DNA of 64,000 nucleotides from Dactylonectria macrodidyma (Eukaryota > Ascomycota > Sordariomycetes > Hypocreales > Nectriaceae). This document shows, piece by piece, positions 55,101 to 64,000 of this stretch. The notes beneath the pieces were generated by a model. It worked only from the letters and a program-made list of their open reading frames with translations. It was not told the origin of the DNA and made no database searches. The stretch lies in assembly GCA_020744425.1 (NCBI GenBank), contig JAGMUV010000022.1, forward strand, positions 248,001 through 312,000, read 5' to 3'. Positions within the stretch are counted from its first letter, which is position 1. Each line of letters begins with the position of its first letter. A program made the translations under genes and the position numbers.

Positions 55101-55506
55101 CAATCAGTCACCGAAGCCAATCGTTAGTCCCTGACTTGTTCTTTTGTTACTCTTGTCTTCTCTTCCTCAAACTCCATCTATGGGAACCTATTTGTCCTTT
55201 GATTCCGCTTCATTCATTTGGAATATAATACCATCCAGGACCACTTAATGGATAACCCCACCTAATGGATACCATGCACAACCACTCTTTCGCCAACCCC
55301 ACTCTTTCGCCACGCAAAAAAAAAAAAAGCACCACCAAAAATCAACAACTTTACTTACACAGAACTTGACCAAAATGATAGATATGCGCAAAAATTTTCG
55401 TCTTATAAATAATAATTGAATCTCTCTATTGAATCCTGGGTCTTTTGATAAGCCGCCCTGATTGCGTGGTTAGTTAATGGGGTATGGTTTCCTCTCTGAC
55501 TTTAAT

Positions 55507-55701
55507 TGTCACGGGCCAGATGAGATCAACTCAAGAGGTAATGCCACTGTATTGCGAGGATACTACGATGAAGAGGAAAGAGAGAAAGCGGGCAGGCGCG
55601 TGGACGCGTAGACGCGTTGATAGTCCCTGTGGCCTGCCCCGTGCGTCCTAGTTACGTATCAACCCCACCCTGGGTCCAGCACTCCAGACGCTCCCGTCAC
55701 A
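55507..55701 (+). mobile_element. LTR-like sequence, second family
   Basis: 195 bp from TGTCACGGGCCAG to CTCCCGTCACA, nearly identical to the inverted copy at 30287-30479. TG..CA ends. Flanking AATT on both sides may be part of a target duplication. Confidence 0.68.
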
Positions 55702-56095
55702 ATTTTAATTAAAAAATACCTTTTTTATTTCATTTTATTACTATTTTAGTCAGACCCACTTTTACTGACTAAGCCTCCTATTTCCGGCTTATTTCCGGAT
55801 CTTATATATAAACCCTGCGCACTTTAAGCTATTTATAGCTAAAGTAATTTAGAGTTTGAATATCAGGCTCTTACACTGTAAAGGCTATAGCAGTGGAAGG
55901 AGTGGAAGGAGTGGAAGATTATTGGTGGAACTCGGCGATTGTGGGTCAAGGAATTGACCAATCAGAAAAGGGATTGAAGATTCAGAAAGAGCAGGAAAAG
56001 ACGATTAGAGAGGTAGTTGGTTTGATGTGATTGGTTGAGAAATGCATGTATTGATGATGATAATCATTCTAGACTGGCTAGAGAAAAGCCCCAGC
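55702..56095. other. AT-rich relic sequence
   Basis: No gene. Short tandem GTGGAAGGA units at about 55893-55920. Confidence 0.35.
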
Positions 56096-56395
56096 TTTAT
56101 AGAGAGATTGCTGTCCAGTCACATGTCCAATCTAACAAGGGATTTGGACAATTTGTCATAGTAAAACCGGGTAAGACGTGTCCCGAGTTTTAGGACTGTT
56201 GGACGTATGTCTGATGCTTGAACTCTAACCTTATTGGAGGTTCTTATTATAGATGTCTTTGTAGTTGTAATATAAGGAAGATAGGCTTTCTGAGGCATAA
56301 TATATACCATTATAAAGCTAAAAATCAGAAGATTTTGAATATGTTATTTATAGTCTTATCTGATAGGAGCTAAAGGAGATATTTCCTTATCAGTT
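56096..56395. repeat. 300-bp repeat, inverted copy at 61314-61613
   Basis: The plus strand from TTTATAGAGAGATTGCTGTC to GGAGATATTTCCTTAT matches the minus strand of 61613-61314 with scattered transitions. It may be an LTR or long TIR. Outside the outer boundaries the sequences differ. Confidence 0.75.
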
Positions 56396-57149
56396 ATATA
56401 TTTTATATATAAGGACTTTACATACACTATTAAAGTACTCGAAAACTTCCTATGAATAGTGTTTGGATTATAAATATATAGGAAAGGTTTGTCAGACTAG
56501 AAAGATTCTTCGACTGTAGACTACTGAGGAAGTGATAGCATATCTTGACTGGAGTAATGCAGAAGACACACATGTAGAAGAGGTTATTATAAAGGACCTT
56601 GAGGTCAATGGCTTTAGAAAAAGAGCGAGAGGTCTTGGCTACGTATGGGAACAGGTTGATAGAGATAGTGAAGAGCAGAGCCGCTTATACACATTAGATA
56701 AGGCGTCATGAGTTACAGAGTAGACAATTCTAGTAATGTTTAATGTCTATACAGTTGATATCATTCAGAAGGCGACGCGAGTGGGACGCGCTAATGGGGT
56801 ACAGCGGGGTTTAACGCTGACTAAGGCTGGGCACCCGGGTGCGCAATTTTATTTGGGCGCCCGGGTGCCCATGTACCAGTCGCCCCCCATGCTGGCGACT
56901 GTCCATAAGCCAATCATAGTAGGTGACACTGACTAAGCAGGGGGGATGCCCATGTACGGGGATGCCCATGTATCAGCCGCCAGGCGGGGCTCGATGCTGA
57001 CTAAAGAAGTATCACGTGACAATACCTAGGTAAGTGAATATCGTTTCCCATTCCCTACCCCTTCCTTCACTCACTTTTAATTTTATAAGCCTACACAAGC
57101 ACATTCGAAACCTCCTTATTACTTCTTGGCATCCGATCCCTCCGTTACC
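56396..57149. other. Relic and 5' flank of the 57-kb ORF
   Basis: About 56520-56710 reads a protein-like plus-strand stretch (EEVIAYLDWSNAEDTHVEEV) of unknown type. The region 56816-57005 holds three CTGACTAA motifs, a hairpin at 56829-56870 and repeated TGCCCATGTA units. Confidence 0.4.
56829..56870. repeat. Inverted repeat GGGCACCCGGGTGC / GCGCCCGGGTGCCC
   Basis: Arms at 56829-56844 and 56855-56870, 16 bp with two mismatches and a 10-nt AT-rich loop. Each arm is itself nearly palindromic around CCCGGG. Lies about 280 bases before the ORF at 57150. Confidence 0.8.
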
Positions 57150-57992
57150 ATGTCAGCCAGAAAACGACACCCACCTGGCCTGATGGCCAGAAAGCCGCCT
57201 GCTGTGACCCGCAGTTATAACGTCCCCTTCAAGGATCACACCGGCAAGCCAGCGTTAATGTCGTGGTCCAAATCGGACAACAGTCCTGGCCTACCCTTCC
57301 TATCCTCTTGGGTCTTCTATATGGTCAATCCAGATGTCTTCCGTGAAGAATTTGATGGTTGTGCGTTTACGTACGGTCTCGAGGACAACCGTCTTCACTG
57401 TACGGGTGGCGGCTTCCGGTATGAATTCTTCTTCTTACCTGGTGCTACGGCCGAAGAATGCGTTGCCCACTACCGTGGAGAGATGGGTGCTCGAGGTACC
57501 ATCTGGCGGCAGATCCGCAGGGTGAAGGCGGCTATGAGAAAGAAGAAGCACGATGGGGGCGAAGAAGGAGCTGATGGACCAGCTGATGATTCGGTTGGAG
57601 AGTCATCAGATGGTGAGTCCCAAGATGGCTCTACGGGTGAACGACTTCCCGGTTTGGTCTGGCCGAAAGACGACGAGGACTGCTACTTTATCAACTACCG
57701 TGGCTGGCTGTTCATGTATCCGGATGCAGATGTTCAGTGGGGTCGCAATCAGGATCATCCAGTTGACCTCGTTAAGTTTGATCCTATCCCCCTTGAATTG
57801 GGGGAGGGCGAAGTCGCCAAATGGGACCCCATGGAGCATCCTATCCATTCAGTGCGGATGAGTGCAAGGGGTAGGAAAGGCTTGGAGGCGGGGGCTATTA
57901 CTTGGATGGAAGACAGGAAGCATACGCATTGGGAGGAGGCAGCTGATACAGCCACGGTTGACGCTACGGCTCTGGGCTGGGAGTCTTGGTGA
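57150..57992 (+). CDS. Uncharacterised 280-residue intronless protein
   Basis: Start chosen at the ATG at 57150 (MSARKRHPPG), the first in the frame. The N-terminus is basic and proline-rich (KRHPPGLMARKPPAVTRSY). The next 100 residues look globular, with FLSSWVFYMVNPDVFREEF, RLHCTGGGFRYEFFFLPG and ATAEECVAHYRGEMGA. A strongly acidic, Ser/Gly-rich linker follows (about residues 140-180). Then comes a second globular part rich in Trp, Tyr and Asp (DCYFINYRGWLFMYPDADVQ). No signal peptide, membrane span or known domain. Codon use is balanced and there are no stops, so the gene appears to be maintained although it sits between degraded transposons. Function unknown. Confidence 0.65.
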   Translation: MSARKRHPPGLMARKPPAVTRSYNVPFKDHTGKPALMSWSKSDNSPGLPFLSSWVFYMVNPDVFREEFDGCAFTYGLEDNRLHCTGGGFRYEFFFLPGATAEECVAHYRGEMGARGTIWRQIRRVKAAMRKKKHDGGEEGADGPADDSVGESSDGESQDGSTGERLPGLVWPKDDEDCYFINYRGWLFMYPDADVQWGRNQDHPVDLVKFDPIPLELGEGEVAKWDPMEHPIHSVRMSARGRKGLEAGAITWMEDRKHTHWEEAADTATVDATALGWESW

Positions 57993-59452
57993 TGTTGAAG
58001 GAATTAAATTGACTTGTCTGCGACAGATGATTCAGAGGATGGAATAGTGAAGCGGAGTCCATTGGATTGGCCTGTGGGTTCAACACCAAGGGGGTATATC
58101 AGGGAGGGTCTCGTAGCTAGATTCAACATCAGAACCACCTTCAGAGTCAGGCTTGAGGACTCTGGGCGTAGAGAGTATTAGAAGTAGTTAGATCATTTAG
58201 CAAAGTATGTTAAGCCCACTAATGCTACATCTAGAGAGGCTGGGTTCCTAGATAGGGATCATTAGGACGCTGCTATTATTGCTGATTATTAGTAGTAGGA
58301 TGTAGAATAGCCGGGATATTCGCATTTGTAGGATAGACTAGCCCTGCTAGTATTGCTATATTGTCTACAAAGATAGGGAAGTCTTGAGGGTTCTGACGCT
58401 GGCTTTGGTTGCGGTTGTACATCTTCACGATGATAATTAATAGGGAAGTAGAGAGCTTCTTCTAAGAGAGAAAGCCCTGCTTCATATACTGCCCGCGTTG
58501 AATTGATTCACTTACATCGTGATAGCAATAGTCTTTGATAAGGCATTGTACGTGCTTCACGGCCTTGGGCAGACTGGTACGTTACTAATAGATGATATAT
58601 TGCACATTGAATAGCTATAGATACAGCAAATCACTGTATCTCTTCAATTGAATTAGCAGATGCTGTTTCTATAGATAGAAGAAGGATATCTCTTGCTCAC
58701 ACACACACGGAGGGGCGGCCTTACATAACGGATGATAGTTGCACCGCTGGTGGTGCACGAGTCACGTGATGATATTTGCACCATCGATGGTGCCTGTATC
58801 ACTTGCCACTTTGGGTTCGTTCATGATCAAAGGTTTGACAGCATCCCTGGCCATAGGGGAGTGAGTATATGGTAGACGACGGAGACGAAGCAGACGGGAA
58901 GGATGGTGGGCAAGCTTTGGTCCCGGAGTTCGTGAGAGACCAAATGATCTCCTTCCCGAGTCAAAGTGCTGACACTAACAGGTAACTCTGGAGTGCCTTC
59001 CTCCAAGCATTGGGGGTGATCAAACTCAACTGTCCGACTCAAAGGAACGAACGTTCCTGCAACATTTGTTGCTCGCTATAGGAAAAGTGCGAATTGACTA
59101 CTCGGGCTCCCCATTTAAGCCGTCGCTATCCTCTCCGTCATCGCTTATTCCCTCCATCAGCGTATATCTGTGCTCATTGGATATTAGGTTAAAGATGAGA
59201 TTTAATTAACTACGTACTCAGATATAAATATAACTGAAGAAATAATTTCAGCCTCACAAAGCTGAATGAGAACCCCGCTCTTGTACTCTTGCTCGGCTGC
59301 CTTTCTGCTTAAATAGGTAAGCGACGATGACTCAGTAGCATCTAGATGTAACTAGAAGGTTCAACGCTTGGAGTTAGGAAGAATAAATATCCTCAATCCC
59401 CTACAACCCTCAGAGAGCAAAGATAGGGAAAAAATTATATGGAAGAATACTA
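57993..59452. other. Relic region with palindromic repeats
   Basis: No intact gene. A minus-strand frame at 58827-59042 (MSRTVEFDHPQCLEEGTPEL) has protein-like composition but no family. Two 32-bp direct repeats lie at 58734-58802. Confidence 0.4.
58734..58802. repeat. Pair of 32-bp direct repeats with internal palindromes
   Basis: Units at 58734-58765 and 58771-58802, both of the form GATAnTTGCACC..GGTGC..TCAC. The second contains the perfect palindrome GCACCATCGATGGTGC. CACGTGAT lies between them. Confidence 0.8.
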
Positions 59453-61311
59453 ATGTATGTAATAAGCATGCAGCGCATCCAAGTATGCGGCGCACTTTTC
59501 CTAACCTTTAATACAAGAACTTAAATAAAAACACAACATAGCATTTAATTAATTAAAACTAATCGCTATACTCTTCCTCAGATATCTTAATAACAACCTG
59601 ACAGGTCCTTGCATTATGACCAGTCTTTCTACAAGTTCCACAGCGCCTTTCCTTCGGTCGCGCCGACCCTCTTTGGCCACCACTTTTCGACGATTCAGCG
59701 TGTACCTGCGTATTGACATCTATTTGATCAATTGCCTCCCTTCCCTCCTCTACAGTCATCTTCCCTCTATTCTGTAAGCAGGTTCTTTTTGCTCTGCGCC
59801 GCTTACTAAGGGTCTCATTTGCTTATTAAATGATCTGGTTCTCAGACTTTAATAATGCTATCTAATGCATTATTGACTTTATTCCCTTAGAAAATGACTC
59901 GAGCGCTTCGAGGATAGATGCTGGAGAGCTGCTCTGATGCCTCCTAACTCGTCTTTTGAGGTATTCGGACTGCGAGCTGGCCTCAAGCACAGTCTTTGGG
60001 GTCTTTGAGACCCAAGGGTCAGGGAGGCTGACATCCTCCTCGGCCGGTGTTGGAGTCCGTAGCTGCACATCAAGCTTTGATATGACATTTTCTGGGTCTA
60101 AAGGAGCAAGCCCAGCCCTTTGAAAACCCCCTTTGATATTGCTCGCCGTTATGGCGGCTTGGTGGGTGGCATAAAAGGCTGGGAAGAACTCGGTCTTTGA
60201 AACGTGGGTTATAGAGCATTTGATTAACCGCTTAATTTCTTGACCGTAGGCTTTTTAAGCGGCCTAAAGCACCCAACATCAAGAGGCTGAAGTAAATGAG
60301 ACGAATGAGGCGGTATACAAAGCGTAATAATGTGGTTCTCTTCACAATATTTCTCAAAGTCGACTGAGTGGTAACTTTCGTGCCCATCAAGGATCAGAAG
60401 ACGATAGCGACCGGTTAATCGATTCTTCGTGTGCTAGTTAAAGTGCTTGAGCTACTGAAGACCTGTTTCATTATCGGTCCAGCCATTTGGAGTTATTATA
60501 ATAGCCCAATCGCTCGGGAGGTTGCTTTCCCGGTACTAGCTAGTGAGGTGATATTGGCCTGTAACTACGATGAACGGCTGGATCGCCTAGCCTTCTGCAT
60601 TGATTGCCTGAATGACTGTAACCTATTCCCGGTTTCCAGGCTGGACTGATTTCGGGTTTCCACGCCTATCTGCGCCTATGACGACCATTCCGCTTACGAT
60701 TATGCCCATTATAAAGCCAGTCTCATCAAAGTTATAGATATCAGCTAGGTCGATACTATATTTCGCGATTGTGTTCTCTACAAGCCTAAACTAGTCGCGA
60801 ATAATAGTCGGGTCTTCGCATTTAGCTCTTTAATAGTCGTATTTATGAAAAAAACGCGTCTTAAGCTCTTAGTGTCGCCTGATGAAGTTAGAAGCCTAGC
60901 GCTTGCTGATAGGTGACGCGTCGCGGTCAGCGAGCAGTCGGTTGGCCATTTCTTCAATACCACGCAGTCGCGGGGGAAATCCTCGCGAATCCAGATCAAG
61001 AATGAACTGAATAATGATCTGTTCCTCTAGATCAGATAGGCGATGCGATTTCGGGATCTAATCGCGTCGAGATTGAATGCCATTCTGTTGGCGACGAAGC
61101 CTTTGCTCCTTGATGTCATAAGTGCTAGTAGCGCTTCGGACACTTAATTTTGGGTCATTTTGAAGGGCTTGAAGGGCAAGAAGGGTTTTTGCTTCGGTAT
61201 TTGACTGTGATATGTTGGGTGGTTGAGAAATGTGTGTTTAAATGAAAAGATGAGAGTTTTTAGGGAAAATGCGCTGCATACTTGGATGCGCCGCATGCTT
61301 ATCACATGCGT
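59453..61311 (-). mobile_element. Pogo/Fot1-type transposon, 1859 bp (copy 2)
   Basis: TA flanks at 59451-59452 and 61312-61313, same length as copy 1. The right end (minus strand) is ACGCATGTGATAAGCATGC. The left end is ATGTATGTAATAAGCATGC; the three differences are RIP-type transitions. TIRs continue with GCGCATCCAAGTATGC. The transposase is on the minus strand with many stops. The C-terminal CCHC zinc knuckle survives (CGTCRKTGHNARTC, 59559-59759). Subterminal repeats differ from copy 1, so the copies are sister families. Confidence 0.9.
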
Positions 61312-61313
61312 TA

Positions 61314-61613
61314 ATTAATAAGGAAATATCTCCTTTGGCTCCTATTAGATAAGATTATAAATAATATATTCAAAATTTCCTGATTTTTAGCTTTATAATA
61401 GTATATAATATACCTCAGAAAGCCTATCTTCCTTTTATTATAACTACAAAAGACATCTATAATAAGAACCTTTAATAAGGTTAGAGTTCAAGCATTAGAT
61501 ATACGTCTAACAGTCTTAAAACTCAGGACACGTCTTATCCGGTTTTACTATGACAAATTGTCCAAATCCCCTGTTAGATTGGACATGTGACTGGACAGCA
61601 ATCTCTCTATAAA
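61314..61613. repeat. 300-bp repeat, inverted copy of 56096-56395
   Basis: The plus-strand start coincides with the target duplication of pogo copy 2, so that element inserted into or next to this repeat. The end CTCTCTATAAA is the shared outer boundary. Confidence 0.75.
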
Positions 61614-61879
61614 TGTTATGGATAGGTCGGGACCAGGTTCCCACTAGCAGAAATGACAAGCCCATAGTCAAATCTTCCACTCTGGAAGTTAGATCAGACA
61701 ATCAAGACTTTACACATAACATACAGAACCAGATCACTAAGTACCAATTACTAAGGTGAAGGAACTGTAACAGTGTAAAACACAACGACAGGCATATCCG
61801 ACGGTATAGCTGTTGATAACGACATCCCTCAAGTCAGACACAGAGAGAACCATAACACTAGCGGACTATTTCTTCTACA

Positions 61880-62240
61880 GATCTTAATACTACGGCAGCT
61901 ATTTCCTCTACTGTATCACCTATGCACAGGATGGCTATATTATCTACATAACCGAATCGGCCTTAAGGGTTGCTTAGTCAGTAGATAGGCTCTATATACA
62001 ACAGAAGGAGGATTAGTAATACCAGCAACCCCTAAAGGAAACTGCATTAGAGAGAAGAGAGTGAGGTAATAGTGTCCTAATATCTAATACAAGCAGATCG
62101 GTCATCCATAAAGGATCCGGCCTCTCGCGCAAGATGTTCGGGCCAGCCCGTAAGAAGTATCACTTATCTATGACCATTTCGTACAGAGTAGGACTGGCGC
62201 AGGGCAGGCCATGTTTGTAACGGTCGTGTCCCTGAGCTAA
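61880..62240 (-). mobile_element. Tad1-like LINE reverse-transcriptase relic
   Basis: The minus strand reads LLYIEPIY, a stop, LSNP, then GRFGYVDNIAILCIGDTVEE, the reverse-transcriptase palm region of Tad-like LINEs. The catalytic Y-x-D-D has become YVDN. Upstream, GLPCASPTLYEMVIDK and GSFMDDRSACIR are also recognisable. Multiple stops are TGA, TAA or TAG of transition origin. Sequence at about 62395-62432 resembles 5440-5475, perhaps shared element tails. Confidence 0.7.
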
Positions 62241-63070
62241 CCTGTACAGAGTATAGGGTAGATCAAAGATTGGTTCCTAAGGGATAGACCGGGGTCTATG
62301 TTAGCAGAGCAGTTAGGTTACACTTACTGAGCGGTAGTCGTAGTGTTATGTTAGGTAATAGTCAATATACGATGATGCATAGCAGTCAGAGTAGATTGAG
62401 GTAACCAAGTTGTATTGATAGCTGAGGAGCTGCTCATGCTAGATGTGCACTTCTCAGGCGTCTATATAGTTACGGTGTGAGTTGGATCATTAGGATCATC
62501 TAATGTTCTAGGTGATCCATGTATGATTGGAGCGAAAAGTGGGGGTGTGCCGTCAGCACACGTGACCAGTTCGCGGCCCAGTAGACATGGGTCGTGACAA
62601 TGTTAATCCTTTTGGATAGTTCAGATACAGCATAACACATATCAACCTTATCAAATCATGTTAACTTGCAAATCGCTGGAATTGATTTGATTGAAGCGAG
62701 GAATCGGCTGGGTTGATTGATTTGATTGGGGTGATTGATTGATTGAGTTGATTTATGATAAGCGCTGTCAGACAGTGTTCTCATGTGGCATTTGCGACTG
62801 TGTCATATTGGGCTTGCAGCATTGCAGATCTGAGGAGATATTCACGATCCCCATCCATTGTAGATAGTATATTAAAAAAAACAAATGGGTTTTTTTTTTT
62901 TTTTGGATCAATTTGGAGGTTAAATGGCGATTCAATTGCCGAGATACAAGTGAGGGTTGTGATGCATGTAGGACGAGGCGGGGGTGACGAAGTTGTGGGT
63001 CCCGACTCTAGTAGGTGTGGTTATTCACTAAAATGAGGGTACATAAACTTTAGTGGGACCGTCACCTAAA
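62241..63070. other. Relic region with a probable TIR remnant
   Basis: No gene. Near 63028-63090 the motifs CACTAAAATGAGGGT, CTTTAGTGGGAC and CTAAAGTGAGGTACC recur within 60 bases, resembling the terminal region of a DNA transposon. A 15-T run lies at about 62890-62903. Confidence 0.4.
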
Positions 63071-63184
63071 GTGAGGTACCGTATTATTTTTTTGCAAAGT
63101 CAACGGATCGTGCAACCAGAGCTAGTGCCTCAGGCACGATTTCGCGGCTCTGGCCAGCTAGCTCAGTGGGCGGCACCAGTGTCG

Positions 63185-64000
63185 TCAGTCTACCGGACGG
63201 AACACGGACTTGCCTTCCCACAGGTGGGAGTAGAGCGCCCGGTGGTCCAGTCGTGCTTCGTCATCGTCTTGAGTGAACACCTCGTCCACCAGGACCTCGC
63301 GCAGCTGCTCCTGGACACCTTCGCCGTAGCCCTGCCGGTAGGTGTCTAGGTCGAAATGGATATCTGCTTCCACGCGCGCCTCCGTGCAGTGCTCGTCCTC
63401 GATGACCAGGCGGGCGCGGATGGTGCCCGCCTGGAGGGTGTTGTCATTATAGTAGCCGTAGACGACCTCCGCCTCGATATCTCCTCCGACGTACATCTCG
63501 CCGTCGGTGTACACCGCGTGGGCGTTCACGTTCCCGCCCACGGCCACGCTTGAGTCAGGTCCTGCGTCCGCCATAAATCCGTCGACGGTCAGAGAACCGG
63601 TGATCACAAAGGGGCACAGCACCCGGAGACGTCCTTGCACGATGAGATCGCCATGATGGAAGAACGGTTCTCGCAGTTCCTGCTCACCCACCATGGTCCG
63701 GGTGCTGGAGGTGTCGCCGAGCACTCTTCGGCACAGCTCCAGCATCCACGGCGCATAGTCGGGCACGCCGCTGCGCTTCAGCGCGGCGATGAAATTCTGG
63801 TAGCTGTCGTAGGTGTGTTCCAGGAACTTCTGCAAGGCGGGGCTCTGTTCCAGGAACCTCTTGGGGCTGGAGTCGTCGTTTGTGACAGGTCCTGCAACTC
63901 CTGCCAGCTCTGCTTCGGAGTCCGGCAGGTCACCGGAGCCTCTGGCTGCCTCTTCTTGTTGGTTGCGCCTGTGCATCAGCTCGCCACGGGCTAGGCGCTC
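63185..64000 (-). CDS. Beta-helical, bacterial-like protein, 5' end open at window edge
   Basis: 263 residues from the ATG at 63976, but the frame stays open to the window end (ERLARGEL before that Met), so the start may lie outside. After an acidic, low-complexity N-terminus comes a helical part (ALQKFLEHTYDSYQNFIAAL). Then there is a run of short strand units: GDLIVQGRLRVLCPFVITGS, LTVDGF, SSVAVGGNVNAHAVYTDGEM, YVGGDIEAEVVYGYYNDNTL and RARLVIEDEH. This resembles the right-handed beta-helix of bactofilin-like and related bacterial proteins, in which GGDL..A and GYYND repeats are common. No signal peptide. GC content is clearly above that of the flank to its left. Function unknown; horizontal origin is possible but unproven. 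Confidence 0.65.
   Translation of the reverse strand, partial: ERLARGELMHRRNQQEEAARGSGDLPDSEAELAGVAGPVTNDDSSPKRFLEQSPALQKFLEHTYDSYQNFIAALKRSGVPDYAPWMLELCRRVLGDTSSTRTMVGEQELREPFFHHGDLIVQGRLRVLCPFVITGSLTVDGFMADAGPDSSVAVGGNVNAHAVYTDGEMYVGGDIEAEVVYGYYNDNTLQAGTIRARLVIEDEHCTEARVEADIHFDLDTYRQGYGEGVQEQLREVLVDEVFTQDDDEARLDHRALYSHLWEGKSVFRPVD

Noticed and set aside
58140..58530. Possible second LINE fragment on the minus strand (FPIFVDNIAILAG-like reading)
   Set aside because: Only one short resemblance to the reverse-transcriptase palm; flanking motifs are absent, so not called.

Overview
The window is nuclear DNA of a filamentous ascomycete (Pezizomycotina). Introns are 48-65 nt with fungal splice and branch signals. 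Gene families are typical of the group: PTH11-like receptor, Zn2Cys6 and bZIP/DUF3425 regulators, MARVEL protein, DUF1993, DHA2 MFS pump. Repeats carry C-to-T / G-to-A changes, often at CpA, that create stops in transposon and some gene copies, as expected from repeat-induced point mutation (RIP). No tRNA, rRNA, CRISPR array or prokaryotic operon was seen.

Layout. 1-5.9 kb: Helitron2-type 3' fragments around a GPI-type secreted protein, a MARVEL membrane protein and a decayed reductase. 6.9-10.3 kb: a DUF4139 remnant and a PTH11-like gene cut by a hAT element. 11.6-14.3 kb: an F-box/ankyrin/ZZ-finger protein with about 22 ankyrin repeats. 14.4-21 kb: a GST remnant, a long near-perfect hairpin, a DUF1993 protein, a broken surface protein and a PLOD-like glycosyltransferase. 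21-24.7 kb: gene-poor, with a small TIR element and repeats also found inverted near 1.6-2.3 kb. 24.7-27.7 kb: a second F-box/ankyrin protein. 29.6-31.6 kb: nested transposons (Helitron, solo LTR, pogo).

31.8-49.4 kb is the gene-rich core: GST, four-TM protein, SDR, bZIP/DUF3425 regulator, SnoaL-like protein, six-exon beta-lactamase/LovD-like enzyme, GST remnant, DHA2 MFS pump and Zn2Cys6 regulator. It looks like a detoxification or secondary-metabolite tailoring cluster, but no PKS, NRPS or terpene synthase is visible. Three homologous non-coding blocks (about 33.25, 35.08 and 38.59 kb) lie in it, two of them directly upstream of the SDR and SnoaL-like genes. Shared regulation is an inference.

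49.4-62.4 kb is a transposon graveyard: two pogo-type elements of 1859 bp, a hAT remnant, LTR fragments, inverted 300-bp repeats and a Tad-like LINE. Two islands survive. One holds a four-exon gene for a 76-residue secreted 8-cysteine protein whose spacing fits a CS-alpha-beta (defensin-like) fold. The other holds an unrecognised 280-residue intronless gene flanked by palindromic repeats. The last 0.8 kb carries a GC-rich ORF resembling bacterial beta-helical proteins, open to the window edge.
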